Shown here in pieces: positions 49,254-59,666 of a stretch of 64,000 nucleotides of DNA (position 1 is its first letter; every line of letters starts with the position of its first letter). Below the pieces are notes generated by a model that saw only the letters and a program-made list of their open reading frames with translations, was not told the DNA's origin and did no database searches. The translations under genes were made by a program, and so were the position numbers. Source of the stretch: Photobacterium aquimaris (GTDB taxonomy: Bacteria; Pseudomonadota; Gammaproteobacteria; Enterobacterales; Vibrionaceae); the NCBI RefSeq assembly GCF_002954455.1, contig NZ_MSCC01000001.1, positions 122,951-186,950 on the forward strand, read 5' to 3'.

Positions 49254-49757
49254 ATGAAGGATTTATTACCTGATCTATGTGATTACTATCCACAAGATAT
49301 TCGTTTTTTACCGCTAACCTTACTTGATTATGGTTGTCATACTCCATTTGGAGGGCGAATCGTTACACTTCGCTGTTTTGAAGATAATAGTTTGGTACGC
49401 GATATATTATCAACAGCAGGTGATGGTAGGGTTTTGTTTATTGATGGTCATGGTAGTTGTCGTCGCGCATTACTGGGTGATCAATTGGCATTATTAGCAG
49501 TAAAAAATAACTGGCAAGGTATTATTGTTAATGGTGCTATTCGCGATGTAGCAACGTTGGCACAATTACCTCTTGGGGTTAAAGCATTAGCTGCGTGTCC
49601 AATAAAAACCGATAAGCGTCAAATGGGTGAGATCAATGTAGTATTAAATATTGCTGAAACGCTAATTTATCCTAATGATTATCTTTATGCTGATTTGAAT
49701 GGCGTTATCTTAGCGAGTGCGGCATTAGACTTGAATGTATTAAAAACTGAACCCTAA
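49254..49757 (+). CDS. RraA-like protein (HMG/CHA aldolase superfamily)
   Basis: The start is ATG 49254, 167 residues, with AGAGGAAAAGCTA before it; a 22-codon extension upstream is rejected. Conserved features include PFGGRIVTLRCFEDN (about 32-46), GDGRVLFIDGHGSCRRALLGD and the D-x20-R-D aldolase signature (DQLALLAV...GAIRD), which E. coli RraA has lost (R-Q). The third acidic residue usual in true aldolases (RD-x2-E/D) is Thr here. So it could be a 4-hydroxy-4-methyl-2-oxoglutarate aldolase / oxaloacetate decarboxylase or an RNase E regulator-like protein. Its last 18 bp overlap the convergent gene. Confidence 0.8.
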   Translation: MKDLLPDLCDYYPQDIRFLPLTLLDYGCHTPFGGRIVTLRCFEDNSLVRDILSTAGDGRVLFIDGHGSCRRALLGDQLALLAVKNNWQGIIVNGAIRDVATLAQLPLGVKALAACPIKTDKRQMGEINVVLNIAETLIYPNDYLYADLNGVILASAALDLNVLKTEP

Positions 49758-50219
49758 TCCGAGTTCAATAATTTGCTCCAGTTCTGCATAGTCGACGGTT
49801 GCACGTACATTGACCTTTTGGGATACATCATATTGACTGCCGAATTCTAACCCTAATGTGGTTTTATTATTCATTGTTTCTGAGGTAATAGCACTGTTTA
49901 TGCTGATGCGTGGTGAGACGGTATATTTAACCCCAGAGGTCAAGCCACTTGATGTTGGTCGATAATCGGTACTGGTTGTTAGGTGAGTGCTGACATAAAG
50001 TTGGGTATTGTCAGTGACAGAATAAGCATAACCACTGTCGATTTGCCAAACATCAAAACTTTGTTGCTGGCGTGATTGTGATGATAGAAACCACCCGGAT
50101 GTTAATTTTTGACCGCCATTATAAGTTAGACTGGTCTTGATGGCGGTCGTTGCTTGTACCGTGGTAGAAAAAGCTAAAAAAGTAAGTAAGCCGATCATCC
50201 TTAAATAATATTTAGTCAT
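49740..50219 (-). CDS. Small predicted outer-membrane beta-barrel protein, unknown function
   Basis: The 159-residue protein has a Sec signal peptide (about 1-23, cleavage after VQA) and then alternating amphipathic strands with many Thr/Ser/Tyr, ending with ELGLGFSF, whose terminal Phe is the outer-membrane insertion signature. The mature part of about 136 residues would allow a six- to eight-strand barrel, in the manner of YfaZ or OmpW-like small proteins. I do not recognise a specific family. AAGGAG precedes the start. The gene converges on and overlaps the RraA-like gene by 18 bp. Confidence 0.75.
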   Translation of the reverse strand: MTKYYLRMIGLLTFLAFSTTVQATTAIKTSLTYNGGQKLTSGWFLSSQSRQQQSFDVWQIDSGYAYSVTDNTQLYVSTHLTTSTDYRPTSSGLTSGVKYTVSPRISINSAITSETMNNKTTLGLEFGSQYDVSQKVNVRATVDYAELEQIIELGLGFSF

Positions 50220-50375
50220 ACCTACTCCTTTTTAATAACGACGTTATTTTAAATAGTAGGTGATGCTGTACTAATAGAAAGTGTTATAAGTGATAAATAT
50301 GAGCGATGATGCTTATTATGTGATGATTGATACAATTTAAGCGTAATATGATCAGCCATTGCAATAGCGATAAAA

Positions 50376-52103
50376 TTATTCTTTAGCCATTGTTAGGTGT
50401 AATCGATGACTGTTTTGATAAGGGAAAACATCTGGGTATAACTCTTGTTTGATATTGGCTTGTAAATGCTGCCAATAACTTGCCTCAAAAAGGTCTTGAT
50501 GTAATTCATTAAACAATGCTCTTACTTTGGGATTAATAAGTAAGAAAGTACGAAACTCTTCAGGAAATACATCATTGATGCCAACGCTATACCAAGGCTC
50601 TGCTGCCATTTCATCTTCAGGATAACGCGCTGCTGGAATGGTACGAAAATTCATTTCAGTCATATAAGTAATTTCATCATAATCATAAAAAACCACTCGT
50701 TTGTGACGTGTCACACCAAAGTTTTTAAATAGCATATCTCCTGGAAATATATTGGCGGCAGCTAACTGCTTAATAGCGTAACCATACTCATTGACTGCGT
50801 GACGTAAGTCAGTATCGTTAGCGGTTTCAATATAAATGTTAAATGGAATCATTCGTCGTTCCATATACAAATGTTCAATAATAACGTTATCGTCAGTGAC
50901 CGTAACAATCGAAGGTGCAATTGTGAGTAGCTCATTAATTAACTCGTCACTAAATCGTTGCCGTGGAAAACTAAAATGACGGTATTCTTGCGTATCAGCC
51001 ATTCTACCAACACGATCATGCTCTTTTACTAATTGATATTTTTGTTTTACCGCTTGATGACTAATGTCTTTTTGTGGCGCAAATTTATCTTTAATTATTT
51101 TAAAAACAAAATCATAGGATGGCAGGGTGAAAACTGACATCACCATACCTTTGATACCTGGAGCAATAATAAACTTATCGTTTGAGTGCTCTAAATGATC
51201 GAGAAATTGACGATAAAATTCAGTCTTACCGTGCTTTTGGCAACCAATAGCGGTGTAGAGTTCAGCTAAGTTTTTATTGGGTAATAGCTGGGCTAAAAAG
51301 CGCACTAAGGAAGCAGGAGCGGGGCTGTAAACCATGAAATATGAGCGAGCAAATCCAAAAATAACACTGACATCATTAACGTTACAAATACCCGCATCTA
51401 ACACTAATAGCCCATCATGATTGAGTACAGGTAGTACTAAAGGAAATGATTCACCGTTTGAAAGTGTCAGTTTTCCAACCAAATAAGCCGCTTTATTTCG
51501 ATAAAAAGGTTCACGAATTTGCTCTAAGGTGAGTTGTTGATCGAGTTTATTACTAAGCTCTGTTTGTAAGTGAGAAACCAACAATTGAATATCGCCTTTT
51601 TTATCACTCCAATCAAGTGTAAATGGTTGATCATCCAACATTCTTTCAAGCATCGCCGCAATAGTTGTTTGGACGCGATAGTGACGGGTTAAGGTACAGG
51701 GATAGGTAGGAATTCGGTGCTGTTGCGAGCTATGAACAAAGATATTATCACGGTTAATATTGCGATGTTTGAAAATACGGCAGTATACCGAGTTAAAAAA
51801 ACTTTCTGCAATATCATAGCGTGGGTAGTCAACCAATAAATTTTGATAAGCATGTTTAACCGCAGTAAGGCAGATTTGATTGGCATATTGCCCGCCAAGC
51901 ATGATCTGAATTTGGTTAGTAACTAATTCAACATGATGATCATAAAAACTTATTCGCTTTTTTAATGCTTGATGGACCTGTGCCCATTGTTGATGTTCAA
52001 ACCGTTGTTGTGCTTCGGCTGTGACGTCAAGAAAGCGGCCAAACATTGCATCAGAGCCTTGTAAAATAGTATGTGCTATCAGTGACTCCATGGCTGCACT
52101 CAT
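50376..52103 (-). CDS. aceK: Isocitrate dehydrogenase kinase/phosphatase AceK
   Basis: The 575-residue bifunctional enzyme matches E. coli AceK throughout: [18 protein letters not shown] at the N-terminus, [12 protein letters not shown] (about 100), the ATP loop [15 protein letters not shown] (about 316-330), kinase motif [15 protein letters not shown] and metal site FKNFGVTRH...YDYDEI. It controls flux between the TCA cycle and the glyoxylate shunt by reversible phosphorylation of isocitrate dehydrogenase. In E. coli it is the third gene of aceBAK; here aceB and aceA are not nearby. Confidence 0.95.
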   Translation of the reverse strand: MSAAMESLIAHTILQGSDAMFGRFLDVTAEAQQRFEHQQWAQVHQALKKRISFYDHHVELVTNQIQIMLGGQYANQICLTAVKHAYQNLLVDYPRYDIAESFFNSVYCRIFKHRNINRDNIFVHSSQQHRIPTYPCTLTRHYRVQTTIAAMLERMLDDQPFTLDWSDKKGDIQLLVSHLQTELSNKLDQQLTLEQIREPFYRNKAAYLVGKLTLSNGESFPLVLPVLNHDGLLVLDAGICNVNDVSVIFGFARSYFMVYSPAPASLVRFLAQLLPNKNLAELYTAIGCQKHGKTEFYRQFLDHLEHSNDKFIIAPGIKGMVMSVFTLPSYDFVFKIIKDKFAPQKDISHQAVKQKYQLVKEHDRVGRMADTQEYRHFSFPRQRFSDELINELLTIAPSIVTVTDDNVIIEHLYMERRMIPFNIYIETANDTDLRHAVNEYGYAIKQLAAANIFPGDMLFKNFGVTRHKRVVFYDYDEITYMTEMNFRTIPAARYPEDEMAAEPWYSVGINDVFPEEFRTFLLINPKVRALFNELHQDLFEASYWQHLQANIKQELYPDVFPYQNSHRLHLTMAKE

Positions 52104-52249
52104 CGACGCGTCCTTAATAATGATAATTTTATCTTCTATTGTTTATTACTATGCAATGCTCGTTAACGGACTGCAAATATTATTGTTGTTTTTTTAAACG
52201 ATTAATTCACTCTGTTACGCACAATTCAAAAGTAGCTATGGTGTGATAA

Positions 52250-52292
52250 TTGTAAAAACTTTATTGACTCTATATTACGATTCATGTAATCG
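52250..52292 (+). promoter_or_regulatory. Candidate thr operon promoter
   Basis: TTGACT (52264-52269) with TGTAAT (52285-52290, 15 bp spacing) or TTGTAA (52250-52255) with TATATT (52271-52276) could serve; both spacings are short, so the exact promoter is unsure. The thrL start follows 35-50 bp downstream. Confidence 0.4.
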
Positions 52293-52326
52293 TAAGGTAA
52301 CAGCGTGTGAAAGAGAAATTGCAACG

Positions 52327-52401
52327 ATGGCAAATATATCCCGTATTACTATCATCACCATTATTATGACCATTACCATTAACGGTGTTGGTGCGGGCTG
52401 A
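52327..52401 (+). CDS. thrL: thr operon leader peptide
   Basis: A 24-residue ORF starts with ATG 52327 after AGAGAAATTGCAACG. It contains four Thr and eight Ile codons between residues 4 and 18 (for example RITIITIIMTITI). The ribosome stalls here when threonyl- or isoleucyl-tRNA is scarce. A GC-rich terminator follows 20 nt after the stop, and thrA comes next. Confidence 0.95.
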   Translation: MANISRITIITIIMTITINGVGAG

Positions 52402-52421
52402 TATGCGCAAGAATTACAACA

Positions 52422-52458
52422 AGCCCGCAACTCATAAAAGAGCTGCGGGCTTTTTTTT
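52422..52458 (+). terminator. thr attenuator
   Basis: AGCCCGCA and TGCGGGCT pair with a small bulge around CTCATAAAAGAGC, followed by eight T. The stop region of thrL contains GCGGGC (52397-52399 area), which can pair with the left arm as antiterminator, the standard attenuation switch. Confidence 0.9.
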
Positions 52459-52533
52459 CAATTTAAATTCATCAGTATTGAGTAATGCTTGTTTACAGCA
52501 AGTAGTTCAGGATAGTCACTCGGGAGTTAGGGA

Positions 52534-54993
52534 ATGCGAGTATTTAAATTTGGCGGTTCGTCATTAGCAAATGCAGAACGGTTTTTAAGAGCGGCAGATA
52601 TTATTGCCAGTAATGCCAAACAAGGTGAAGTTGCAGTGGTGTTATCGGCACCCGGTAAAATCACTAATAACTTAGTTGCGGTGATTGACAGTGCGGTAAA
52701 GACAGGAAGTGCGACGCAACAAATCACGACATTAGAAACAGTTTTTAATGATCTTTTTGATGGCCTTAAAGCTCTTGAACCTCATTTTGAACAACAACTA
52801 TTAACCACCAAATTAGCTGCAACGATCAAGCAATTACAACAATATGTCCATGGCATTCAATTATTAGGATTATGTCCTGATAATGTTTACGCTAAGGTGA
52901 TCAGTAAAGGTGAGCGGTTATCGATTTTGGCAATGAAGTCATTATTAGAAGCCAAAGGCCAACCAGCAAGTTTGATTGATCCGGTTCAGTATTTATATGC
53001 TGAAGGCGATTACCTTGAAGCACATGTTGATATTGAAATTTCAACTCAAAATTTCCGCAATAACCCTTTACCTGCTAACCATGTTTGTATTATGCCTGGC
53101 TTTACTGCTGGTAATCGTCAAGGCGAATTAGTCACATTAGGTCGTAATGGCTCAGATTATTCAGCTGCAGTATTAGCGGCTTGTTTACGGGCTGATTGTT
53201 GTGAAATCTGGACAGATGTTGATGGTGTTTATAGCTGTGATCCGCGTTTAGTTCCCGATGCGCGTTTATTGAAATCATTAAGCTATCAAGAAGCGATGGA
53301 ATTGTCTTATTTTGGCGCATCAGTATTGCACCCCAAAACCATTGCTCCGATTGCTCAATTCCATATTCCTTGCTTAATCAAAAATAGCTTTAATCCGCAA
53401 GGTGCGGGCACTCTGATTGGCCAAGATACGGGTGAAGATCAGCTGGATATCAAAGGAATTACAACCTTAAAAGATTTAACCATGGTTAACGTTTCTGGTC
53501 CAGGAATGAAAGGCATGGTCGGTATGGCGGCACGCGTATTTGGTGCAATGTCTACCGCTGGAGTATCGGTAGTATTAATTACGCAATCATCTTCTGAATA
53601 CAGCATTAGTTTCTGTATTGAAACCGCCGATAAGCTTGCAGCTAAGAAAGCATTAATTGCTAGTTTTGAACTGGAACTAAAAGAAGGTTTATTAGAGCCA
53701 GTAGAATTTAGTGATGATTTATCGATTGTAACTTTAGTCGGTGACGGTATGCGTACCTCACATGGCGTAGCATCGCGTTTCTTTACTGCGCTAGCTGAAG
53801 TTGATGTCAATATTGTGGCGATTGCTCAAGGCTCTTCTGAGCGTGCTATTTCAGCGGTTATTCCACAAAATAAAGTCTCAGAGGCGGTTAAAGCCTGTCA
53901 TGAAAACTTATTTAATAGCCAGCATACACTGGATGTATTTGTGGTCGGTGTCGGTGGCGTTGGCGGTGAGCTAATTGATCAAATTCACCGTCAACAACCA
54001 AAACTGTCTCAAAAAGGGATAGTGATTCGCGTCTGTGGTATGGCGAACAGTAAAGGTTTATTGCTTGATAGTAATGGCTTTGTTCTTGATAGCTGGCGCG
54101 ATCTGATGGGATCTGTAAGTGAGCCGTTACAGCTTCAGCGTATGGTTGAGTTAGTGCGAAATAACCATATCATTAATCCGGTTATTATTGATTGTACCTC
54201 TGATCAAACCATTGCAGAACAATATGCTGATTATTTAGCTGCGGGCTTCCATGTCATTACCCCAAATAAGAAAGCCAATACTGCTAGCATGGCGTACTAC
54301 CAACAATTACGCCAAGCAGCGCGTGTTGGTCACCGTAAGTTTATGTATGACACTACCGTCGGTGCTGGTCTACCAGTTATTGAAAACCTGCAGAATTTAC
54401 TTGCAGCCGGTGATGAATTAGTGCGGTTCTCAGGTATTTTATCAGGCTCTCTTTCTTATATTTTTGGTAAGTTAGATGAAGGTATGAGCTTTAGTGAGGC
54501 GACAACAGTTGCACGTAATAATGGCTTTACTGAACCTGATGCGCGTGATGATCTGTCTGGAATGGACGTTGCCCGTAAACTTCTGATCTTAGCCCGTGAA
54601 GCCGGATTAGAATTAGAACTTGAAGATGTGGTTGTAGAACAAGCGCTACCGCCTGGTTTTGATGCTTCTGGTTCGGTGGATGAATTTATGGCACGACTGC
54701 CACAAGCAGATGCTTATTTTGCTGAATTAGCGGCTGAAGCGGCTAAAGAAGATAAAGTCTTACGTTATGTTGGTGAAATTGATAACGGTAATTGCAATGT
54801 CAAAATTGTGGCGGTTAACCCTGATGATCCAATGTTTAAAATTAAAGATGGTGAAAATGCATTGGCTTTCTACAGCCGTTATTACCAGCCGCTTCCATTA
54901 GTGTTACGTGGTTATGGTGCAGGTACTGAAGTAACTGCTGCAGGTGTGTTTGCTGATCTGATGCGTACATTAGGCTGGAAGCGAGGTATCTAA
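52534..54993 (+). CDS. thrA: Bifunctional aspartokinase I / homoserine dehydrogenase I
   Basis: The 819-residue protein starts with the aspartokinase domain ([21 protein letters not shown]-like [10 protein letters not shown] about 128, [10 protein letters not shown]), has two ACT domains (about 315-460) that bind threonine for feedback inhibition, and ends with the homoserine dehydrogenase domain (NADPH loop [11 protein letters not shown] at about 470 and the catalytic [16 protein letters not shown] at about 675). It carries out steps one and three of threonine synthesis. GGGAG precedes the ATG. First structural gene of thrABC. Confidence 0.97.
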   Translation: MRVFKFGGSSLANAERFLRAADIIASNAKQGEVAVVLSAPGKITNNLVAVIDSAVKTGSATQQITTLETVFNDLFDGLKALEPHFEQQLLTTKLAATIKQLQQYVHGIQLLGLCPDNVYAKVISKGERLSILAMKSLLEAKGQPASLIDPVQYLYAEGDYLEAHVDIEISTQNFRNNPLPANHVCIMPGFTAGNRQGELVTLGRNGSDYSAAVLAACLRADCCEIWTDVDGVYSCDPRLVPDARLLKSLSYQEAMELSYFGASVLHPKTIAPIAQFHIPCLIKNSFNPQGAGTLIGQDTGEDQLDIKGITTLKDLTMVNVSGPGMKGMVGMAARVFGAMSTAGVSVVLITQSSSEYSISFCIETADKLAAKKALIASFELELKEGLLEPVEFSDDLSIVTLVGDGMRTSHGVASRFFTALAEVDVNIVAIAQGSSERAISAVIPQNKVSEAVKACHENLFNSQHTLDVFVVGVGGVGGELIDQIHRQQPKLSQKGIVIRVCGMANSKGLLLDSNGFVLDSWRDLMGSVSEPLQLQRMVELVRNNHIINPVIIDCTSDQTIAEQYADYLAAGFHVITPNKKANTASMAYYQQLRQAARVGHRKFMYDTTVGAGLPVIENLQNLLAAGDELVRFSGILSGSLSYIFGKLDEGMSFSEATTVARNNGFTEPDARDDLSGMDVARKLLILAREAGLELELEDVVVEQALPPGFDASGSVDEFMARLPQADAYFAELAAEAAKEDKVLRYVGEIDNGNCNVKIVAVNPDDPMFKIKDGENALAFYSRYYQPLPLVLRGYGAGTEVTAAGVFADLMRTLGWKRGI

Positions 54994-54994
54994 C

Positions 54995-55951
54995 ATGAGT
55001 GTTGTTGTTTATGCTCCTGCCTCGATTGGTAATGTCAGTGTTGGCTTTGATGTTTTAGGCGCCGCAGTGTCTCCTATTGATGGTTCATTACTGGGCGATC
55101 GAGTTGAGGTTGCCGCTGGTAAGGCTGCATTTAGTTTGCAATGTGTTGGTGCTTTTGTTGATAAGTTACCCCAACAAGCTGAACAAAATATTGTTTATCG
55201 CTGTTGGCAGGTGTTTGCACGTGAGCTTGACCGTAAGGGGATCACTTTACTACCAGTTGCCATAACGCTAGAAAAAAACATGCCGATTGGCTCTGGTTTA
55301 GGTTCAAGTGCCTGTTCGATTGTGGCGGCGCTTGATGCTTTGAACCAATACCATCAACAGCCGTTAACCAGTAATGAATTATTGGCCTTAATGGGAGAGA
55401 TGGAAGGTGAAGTGTCTGGTAGTGTTCATTACGATAATGTCGCCCCTTGTTTCTTAGGCGGGCTGCAATTTATGGTGCAAGAAATGGACATTATTAGCCA
55501 ACCAGTACCTTGTTTTGATGATTGGTATTGGGTAATGGCTTATCCAGGCATTAAAGTGCCAACAGCAGAAGCGCGCGCGATTTTACCGGCGCAATATCGG
55601 CGTCAAGATGTGATTGCTCATGGACGTTATCTGGGAGGTTTTATTCATGCTTGCCATTCTCAGCAGCCATTACTTGCCGCAAAAATGATCCATGATGTTG
55701 TTGCTGAACCTTACCGTGAAAAGTTATTACCTAAATTTAATCAAGCGCGAAAATATGCCCTTGAAGCTGGGGCTATTGCGAGCGGTATTTCTGGTTCTGG
55801 ACCGACGATGTTTAGCATCTGTACCAATCTTGAGGTTGCACAACGGTTAGCAAAGTGGCTAACCACTAATTATGTCCAAAATGATGAAGGTTTTGTTCAT
55901 GTTTGTCAGCTTGATAAACAAGGCGCAAAAGTCACAGGGAGTGAGTTATAA
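54995..55951 (+). CDS. thrB: Homoserine kinase
   Basis: The 318-residue GHMP kinase has the N-terminal [15 protein letters not shown], the ATP loop [12 protein letters not shown] (about 92-103) and the C-terminal [11 protein letters not shown] motif. It phosphorylates homoserine at the hydroxyl. One base separates its ATG from the thrA stop, so translation is coupled. Confidence 0.97.
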   Translation: MSVVVYAPASIGNVSVGFDVLGAAVSPIDGSLLGDRVEVAAGKAAFSLQCVGAFVDKLPQQAEQNIVYRCWQVFARELDRKGITLLPVAITLEKNMPIGSGLGSSACSIVAALDALNQYHQQPLTSNELLALMGEMEGEVSGSVHYDNVAPCFLGGLQFMVQEMDIISQPVPCFDDWYWVMAYPGIKVPTAEARAILPAQYRRQDVIAHGRYLGGFIHACHSQQPLLAAKMIHDVVAEPYREKLLPKFNQARKYALEAGAIASGISGSGPTMFSICTNLEVAQRLAKWLTTNYVQNDEGFVHVCQLDKQGAKVTGSEL

Positions 55952-55953
55952 CC

Positions 55954-57249
55954 ATGAAATTGTATAATCTAAAACAACATCAACAGCAGGTTTCATTTGG
56001 TCAGGCTGTACGTCAAGGACTAGGACGTAATCAAGGACTATTCTTTCCAGCAGAACTCCCTCAATTTAGCGATATTGATGCATTGTTAGAGATGGATTTT
56101 GTCACTCGTAGTAGCAAGATCCTTTCTGCTTTTATCGGTGATGAATTAAGTGAAGAAACCGTTAGTCAAATGGTTGATAGTGCTTTTCAATTCCCAGCAC
56201 CTATCAATAAAGTAAAAGACGGTGTGTATGCGTTAGAGTTGTTTCATGGCCCTACATTGGCGTTTAAAGATTTTGGTGGCCGTTTTATGGCGCAATCACT
56301 AGCTGCAGTAACAGCAGATAGTGAAACTGATATCACGATTTTAACCGCCACCTCTGGTGATACAGGAGCTGCGGTTGCCCATGCTTTTTATGGTATGGAT
56401 AATATCAAGGTCGTGATTTTATATCCTAAAGGTAAGATCAGTCCATTACAGGAAAAGATGTTCTGTACACTAGGTAATAACATTACCACGGTTGCGATTA
56501 ATGGTACTTTTGATGACTGTCAGGCGTTAGTCAAGCAAGCATTTGATGATGCTAAATTACGTGAAGATATTGGCTTAAATTCAGCAAACTCAATTAATAT
56601 TAGCCGCTTAATGGCGCAGATTTGTTACTACTTTGAAGCCGTTGCTCAACTACCTAAAGCGGAACGTGAACAATTAGTCATTTCAGTACCTAGTGGTAAC
56701 TTTGGTAATTTAACCGCGGGTTTATTGGCTAAATCATTAGGTTTACCCGTAAAACGTTTTATTGCTGCAACCAATGTTAATGATACCGTTCCGCGTTATT
56801 TAAAAACCGGTGACTGGGCCCCTAAAGCGACCGTTGCCACGATTTCAAATGCAATGGATGTTAGTCAACCTAATAACTGGCCACGTATCGAAGAATTATG
56901 CCAGCTCAAAGGATGGGGATTAAACCAATTGGGCTATGGTGCGGTTGATGATCAGCAAACTGCGGTAACATTAAAGCAAATGTATGCTGATGGTTATTTG
57001 TGTGAGCCACATGGTGCGATTGCTTACAATGTACTTGAGCAACAATTAGCAGCGGATGAAACAGGCCTGTTCTTGTGTACAGCACATCCTGCGAAGTTTA
57101 AAGATGTGGTTGATGATATTTTAGCGACTGATATTGAGTTACCAGCGCCACTCGCAAAACATAATGCGATGCCGTTACTTTCATTAGAGGCTAATAATGA
57201 TTTTACTGCGATTAAGGACATTTTATATTCGGTACAACCGACTAAATAA
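55954..57249 (+). CDS. thrC: Threonine synthase
   Basis: The 431-residue PLP enzyme, of the same subfamily as E. coli ThrC, has the PLP lysine in LAFKDFGGRFMA (about Lys107) and the phosphate-binding SGNFGNLTAG (about 247). It converts phosphohomoserine to threonine. It starts 2 nt after the thrB stop and ends the operon before a strong terminator. Confidence 0.97.
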   Translation: MKLYNLKQHQQQVSFGQAVRQGLGRNQGLFFPAELPQFSDIDALLEMDFVTRSSKILSAFIGDELSEETVSQMVDSAFQFPAPINKVKDGVYALELFHGPTLAFKDFGGRFMAQSLAAVTADSETDITILTATSGDTGAAVAHAFYGMDNIKVVILYPKGKISPLQEKMFCTLGNNITTVAINGTFDDCQALVKQAFDDAKLREDIGLNSANSINISRLMAQICYYFEAVAQLPKAEREQLVISVPSGNFGNLTAGLLAKSLGLPVKRFIAATNVNDTVPRYLKTGDWAPKATVATISNAMDVSQPNNWPRIEELCQLKGWGLNQLGYGAVDDQQTAVTLKQMYADGYLCEPHGAIAYNVLEQQLAADETGLFLCTAHPAKFKDVVDDILATDIELPAPLAKHNAMPLLSLEANNDFTAIKDILYSVQPTK

Positions 57250-57272
57250 GGTCTGCTCGTAGCATGAATGAC

Positions 57273-57299
57273 AAAAAGGAGCCATAAGGCTCCTTTTTT
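57273..57299. terminator. Terminator after thrC
   Basis: AAAAAGGAGCC and GGCTCCTTTTT pair around ATAA with T tract. It can act for thrC and, less directly, for convergent grcA. Confidence 0.92.
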
Positions 57300-57345
57300 A
57301 TTGCAGCATCTTGCTCTAATCAAGACACTTGCACTAAGGCCTAAA

Positions 57346-57723
57346 TTATAGGCTGTTAGTGAAAGTACGAGCGATAACGTCTTGCTGCTGTTCTGTTGTT
57401 AGTGAGTTAAAGCGTACAGCATAACCTGATACACGAATCGTTAGCTGTGGGTATTTCTCTGGGTGTGCAGCAGCATCTACTAGTGTTTCACGCTTAAGAA
57501 CGTTAACGTTCAAGTGTTGACCACCTTCGATTTTTGCTGGAGCTTCGATAGCTAGTTCACGGTACTCAATGTCACCAAGATCTGCTTGTGCGATAACTTG
57601 GTCAGCTTCGTAGTTGCCAGACGCACAAACACAACGCGCTTCGTTAGACTCGCTATCTAGGATCCAGATTGAGTTTAGTAGATCATCGTTTGCTGCTTTA
57701 GTAATTTGAATACCAGTAATCAT
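57346..57723 (-). CDS. grcA: Autonomous glycyl radical cofactor GrcA (YfiD)
   Basis: The 125-residue protein is the spare glycyl-radical domain that replaces the damaged C-terminus of pyruvate formate-lyase after oxygen exposure. The radical glycine is Gly100 in RVSGYAVRF, and the C-terminus [11 protein letters not shown] matches the PflB tail. The start is ATG 57723 after TTGGAGAAAAGT. Two FNR boxes and a TATAAT lie upstream, giving expression under microaerobic conditions. Confidence 0.97.
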   Translation of the reverse strand: MITGIQITKAANDDLLNSIWILDSESNEARCVCASGNYEADQVIAQADLGDIEYRELAIEAPAKIEGGQHLNVNVLKRETLVDAAAHPEKYPQLTIRVSGYAVRFNSLTTEQQQDVIARTFTNSL

Positions 57724-57778
57724 AACTTTTCTCCAAGAAAATTGTTGTTAATTTATTCGTTTTTGTATTGAGCTACCT

Positions 57779-57784
57779 ATTATA
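57779..57784 (-). promoter_or_regulatory. grcA promoter -10 element
   Basis: On the minus strand a perfect TATAAT lies at 57779-57784, placing the transcription start near 57772 and the proximal FNR box near -43. No good -35 is present, as expected for an FNR class II promoter. Confidence 0.6.
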
Positions 57785-57808
57785 TAACCCGTAATGCACT
57801 TTTGGGTA

Positions 57809-57822
57809 TTGATGTAGATCAA
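57809..57822. promoter_or_regulatory. FNR box I of grcA
   Basis: TTGAT-GTAG-ATCAA is an exact FNR consensus, centred about 43 bp upstream of the predicted grcA start. Confidence 0.8.
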
Positions 57823-57861
57823 GTTACTACAAAAAACCTTAAATATAATAAGGCTGTTTTA

Positions 57862-57875
57862 TTGAGCTAGGTCAA
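57862..57875. promoter_or_regulatory. FNR box II of grcA
   Basis: TTGAG-CTAG-GTCAA matches 8 of 10 consensus positions and is itself a perfect-loop dyad. It is 53 bp upstream of box I, the same spacing as the tandem FNR sites (-40.5 and -93.5) of E. coli yfiD/grcA, where the upstream site lowers expression at full anaerobiosis. Confidence 0.65.
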
Positions 57876-58085
57876 TCTAACTGCATTTTAGCTGGGAATC
57901 AACTAAAATTAGTAAATTTAAAAAATAATTTTAATGTTATTTTGTTGTAAAATAACAACATTTCATACCATCCCTATATACCATTGGTGAATGTGTTGTC
58001 ATTTTATATGGGTTTTTATGTTAATTTTTTCGAGTGACATTAGCGTTATTAATATGTTGCTTGATGGTTATTTTTGAGGGTGATT
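57876..58085. other. Rest of the grcA/nfo divergent region
   Basis: AT-rich stretch with no ORF. No certain nfo promoter was identified; together with the FNR region it makes 362 bp without a gene. Confidence 0.4.
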
Positions 58086-58934
58086 ATGAAATTAATTGGA
58101 GCACATGTGTCAGCGGCTGGTGGTGTGTTTAATGCCCCAGCTAACGCCAAGGCTATAAATGCAACGGCATTCGCATTGTTCACCAAGAACCAACGTCAAT
58201 GGCAAGCAAAGCCATTAGATGCTGCTACCATCTCGGCATTTAAGGCCCGTTGTCTGCAACTTGGTTTTGATGCAAATGCTATTTTGCCGCATGACTCTTA
58301 TTTAATTAATTTAGGTGCGCCAGAAACTGACAAGCTAGAAAAGTCACGGTTAGCATTTATTGATGAAATGCAGCGTTGTCAGCAATTAGGTTTACATTTA
58401 TTGAACTTTCATCCAGGCAGTCATTTAAAGAAAATTTCTGAAACAGAATGTTTAAGATTAATTGCAGAATCAATTAATTTAGCCCATCAGCAAGTTGATG
58501 ATGTGATAGCAGTGATCGAAAATACTGCCGGTCAAGGATCTAACTTAGGTTGGCGTTTTGAGCATTTAGCCGAAATTATTTCGCAAGTAGACGATAAATC
58601 ACGTATCGGGGTGTGCATTGATACTTGTCATACCTTTGCTGCTGGTTATGATTTGCGAACAATGGAAGCGACACAAGCGACCTTTGCTGAATTTGATCAA
58701 GTGGTCGGTATGCAATATTTACGCGCGATGCACTTAAATGATTCCAAAGGTGAGTTAGGCAGTCGCTTAGATCGTCATCATAGTTTGGGTGAGGGCGCGA
58801 TTGGATGGGACTGTTTTCGTTTCTTAATGCAAGACAGTCGATTTAATAATATGCCGCTAATATTAGAAACCATTAACCCTGATATCTGGCAGCATGAAAT
58901 TGCGATGTTACGTAGTTTTGCAACAGAGGAATAA
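58086..58934 (+). CDS. nfo: Endonuclease IV
   Basis: The start is ATG 58086 ([13 protein letters not shown], 282 residues), five nt after GAGGG; a TTG 12 bp upstream overlaps that site and is rejected. The AP-endonuclease 2 barrel shows the zinc ligands in [36 protein letters not shown] and [17 protein letters not shown]. It cleaves DNA 5' to abasic sites. Directly followed by ung, which creates such sites, an apt base-excision repair operon. Confidence 0.96.
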   Translation: MKLIGAHVSAAGGVFNAPANAKAINATAFALFTKNQRQWQAKPLDAATISAFKARCLQLGFDANAILPHDSYLINLGAPETDKLEKSRLAFIDEMQRCQQLGLHLLNFHPGSHLKKISETECLRLIAESINLAHQQVDDVIAVIENTAGQGSNLGWRFEHLAEIISQVDDKSRIGVCIDTCHTFAAGYDLRTMEATQATFAEFDQVVGMQYLRAMHLNDSKGELGSRLDRHHSLGEGAIGWDCFRFLMQDSRFNNMPLILETINPDIWQHEIAMLRSFATEE

Positions 58935-58937
58935 TTA

Positions 58938-59600
58938 ATGACAGCAAGTTGGCAAGCATTTATCAAGCAGCAGCAACAATTACCGTATTTTAAGGATATT
59001 GAGCAAGCAGTGACACTTGCTCGCGCTGAAGGTAAAACGGTTTTTCCTCCTCAGAAAGATATATTTAACGCGTTTACAACCACGCCACTAATGGCGACCA
59101 AAGTAGTGATTTTAGGTCAAGATCCTTATCATGGCCCAAATCAAGCTCATGGATTGAGTTTTTCGGTATTACCCGGTGTAAAAACACCGCCATCATTGGC
59201 TAATATGTATAAAGAATTGGCGACTGATATTGACGGATTTACTATTCCTGAACAGGGATATTTACAGTCATGGGCAGAGCAAGGGGTGTTATTACTTAAT
59301 ACCGTATTAACTGTCGAGCAAGGTAACGCCCATTCCCATGCTAAAATTGGTTGGGAAACATTTACTGATCGCGCTATTGAATATATTAATGATAATACTG
59401 AAGGGGTGATTTTTTTATTGTGGGGTGCCCATGCTCAGAAAAAAGGTAAAAAAATAGATTCCAACCGACATCATGTTCTGACCTCAGCCCATCCATCACC
59501 ATTGTCTGCTTATCGTGGCTTTTTTGGTTGCAAGCACTTCTCTGCGACCAATACGTTATTAGTTACGATGAATAAAACGCCGATTGATTGGCAATTATAA
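58938..59600 (+). CDS. ung: Uracil-DNA glycosylase
   Basis: The 220-residue family 1 enzyme has the water-activating loop [18 protein letters not shown] (about 61-78) and the minor-groove loop [18 protein letters not shown] (about 185-202). It removes uracil from DNA. Its ATG is 3 nt behind the nfo stop, so the two repair enzymes are co-expressed. Confidence 0.97.
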   Translation: MTASWQAFIKQQQQLPYFKDIEQAVTLARAEGKTVFPPQKDIFNAFTTTPLMATKVVILGQDPYHGPNQAHGLSFSVLPGVKTPPSLANMYKELATDIDGFTIPEQGYLQSWAEQGVLLLNTVLTVEQGNAHSHAKIGWETFTDRAIEYINDNTEGVIFLLWGAHAQKKGKKIDSNRHHVLTSAHPSPLSAYRGFFGCKHFSATNTLLVTMNKTPIDWQL

Positions 59601-59633
59601 TCGTGCGGTAAATATTACTTACAAGAATAAAAC

Positions 59634-59653
59634 GGCCAGCAATGAAGCTGGCC
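59634..59653 (-). terminator. Hairpin between ung and the DUF3545 gene
   Basis: GGCCAGC and GCTGGCC pair around six nt. The minus strand has GTTTTATT behind the stem, so it best fits termination of the DUF3545 gene, but it may also act on ung. Confidence 0.7.
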
Positions 59654-59666
59654 ATTATGGTTGTTA

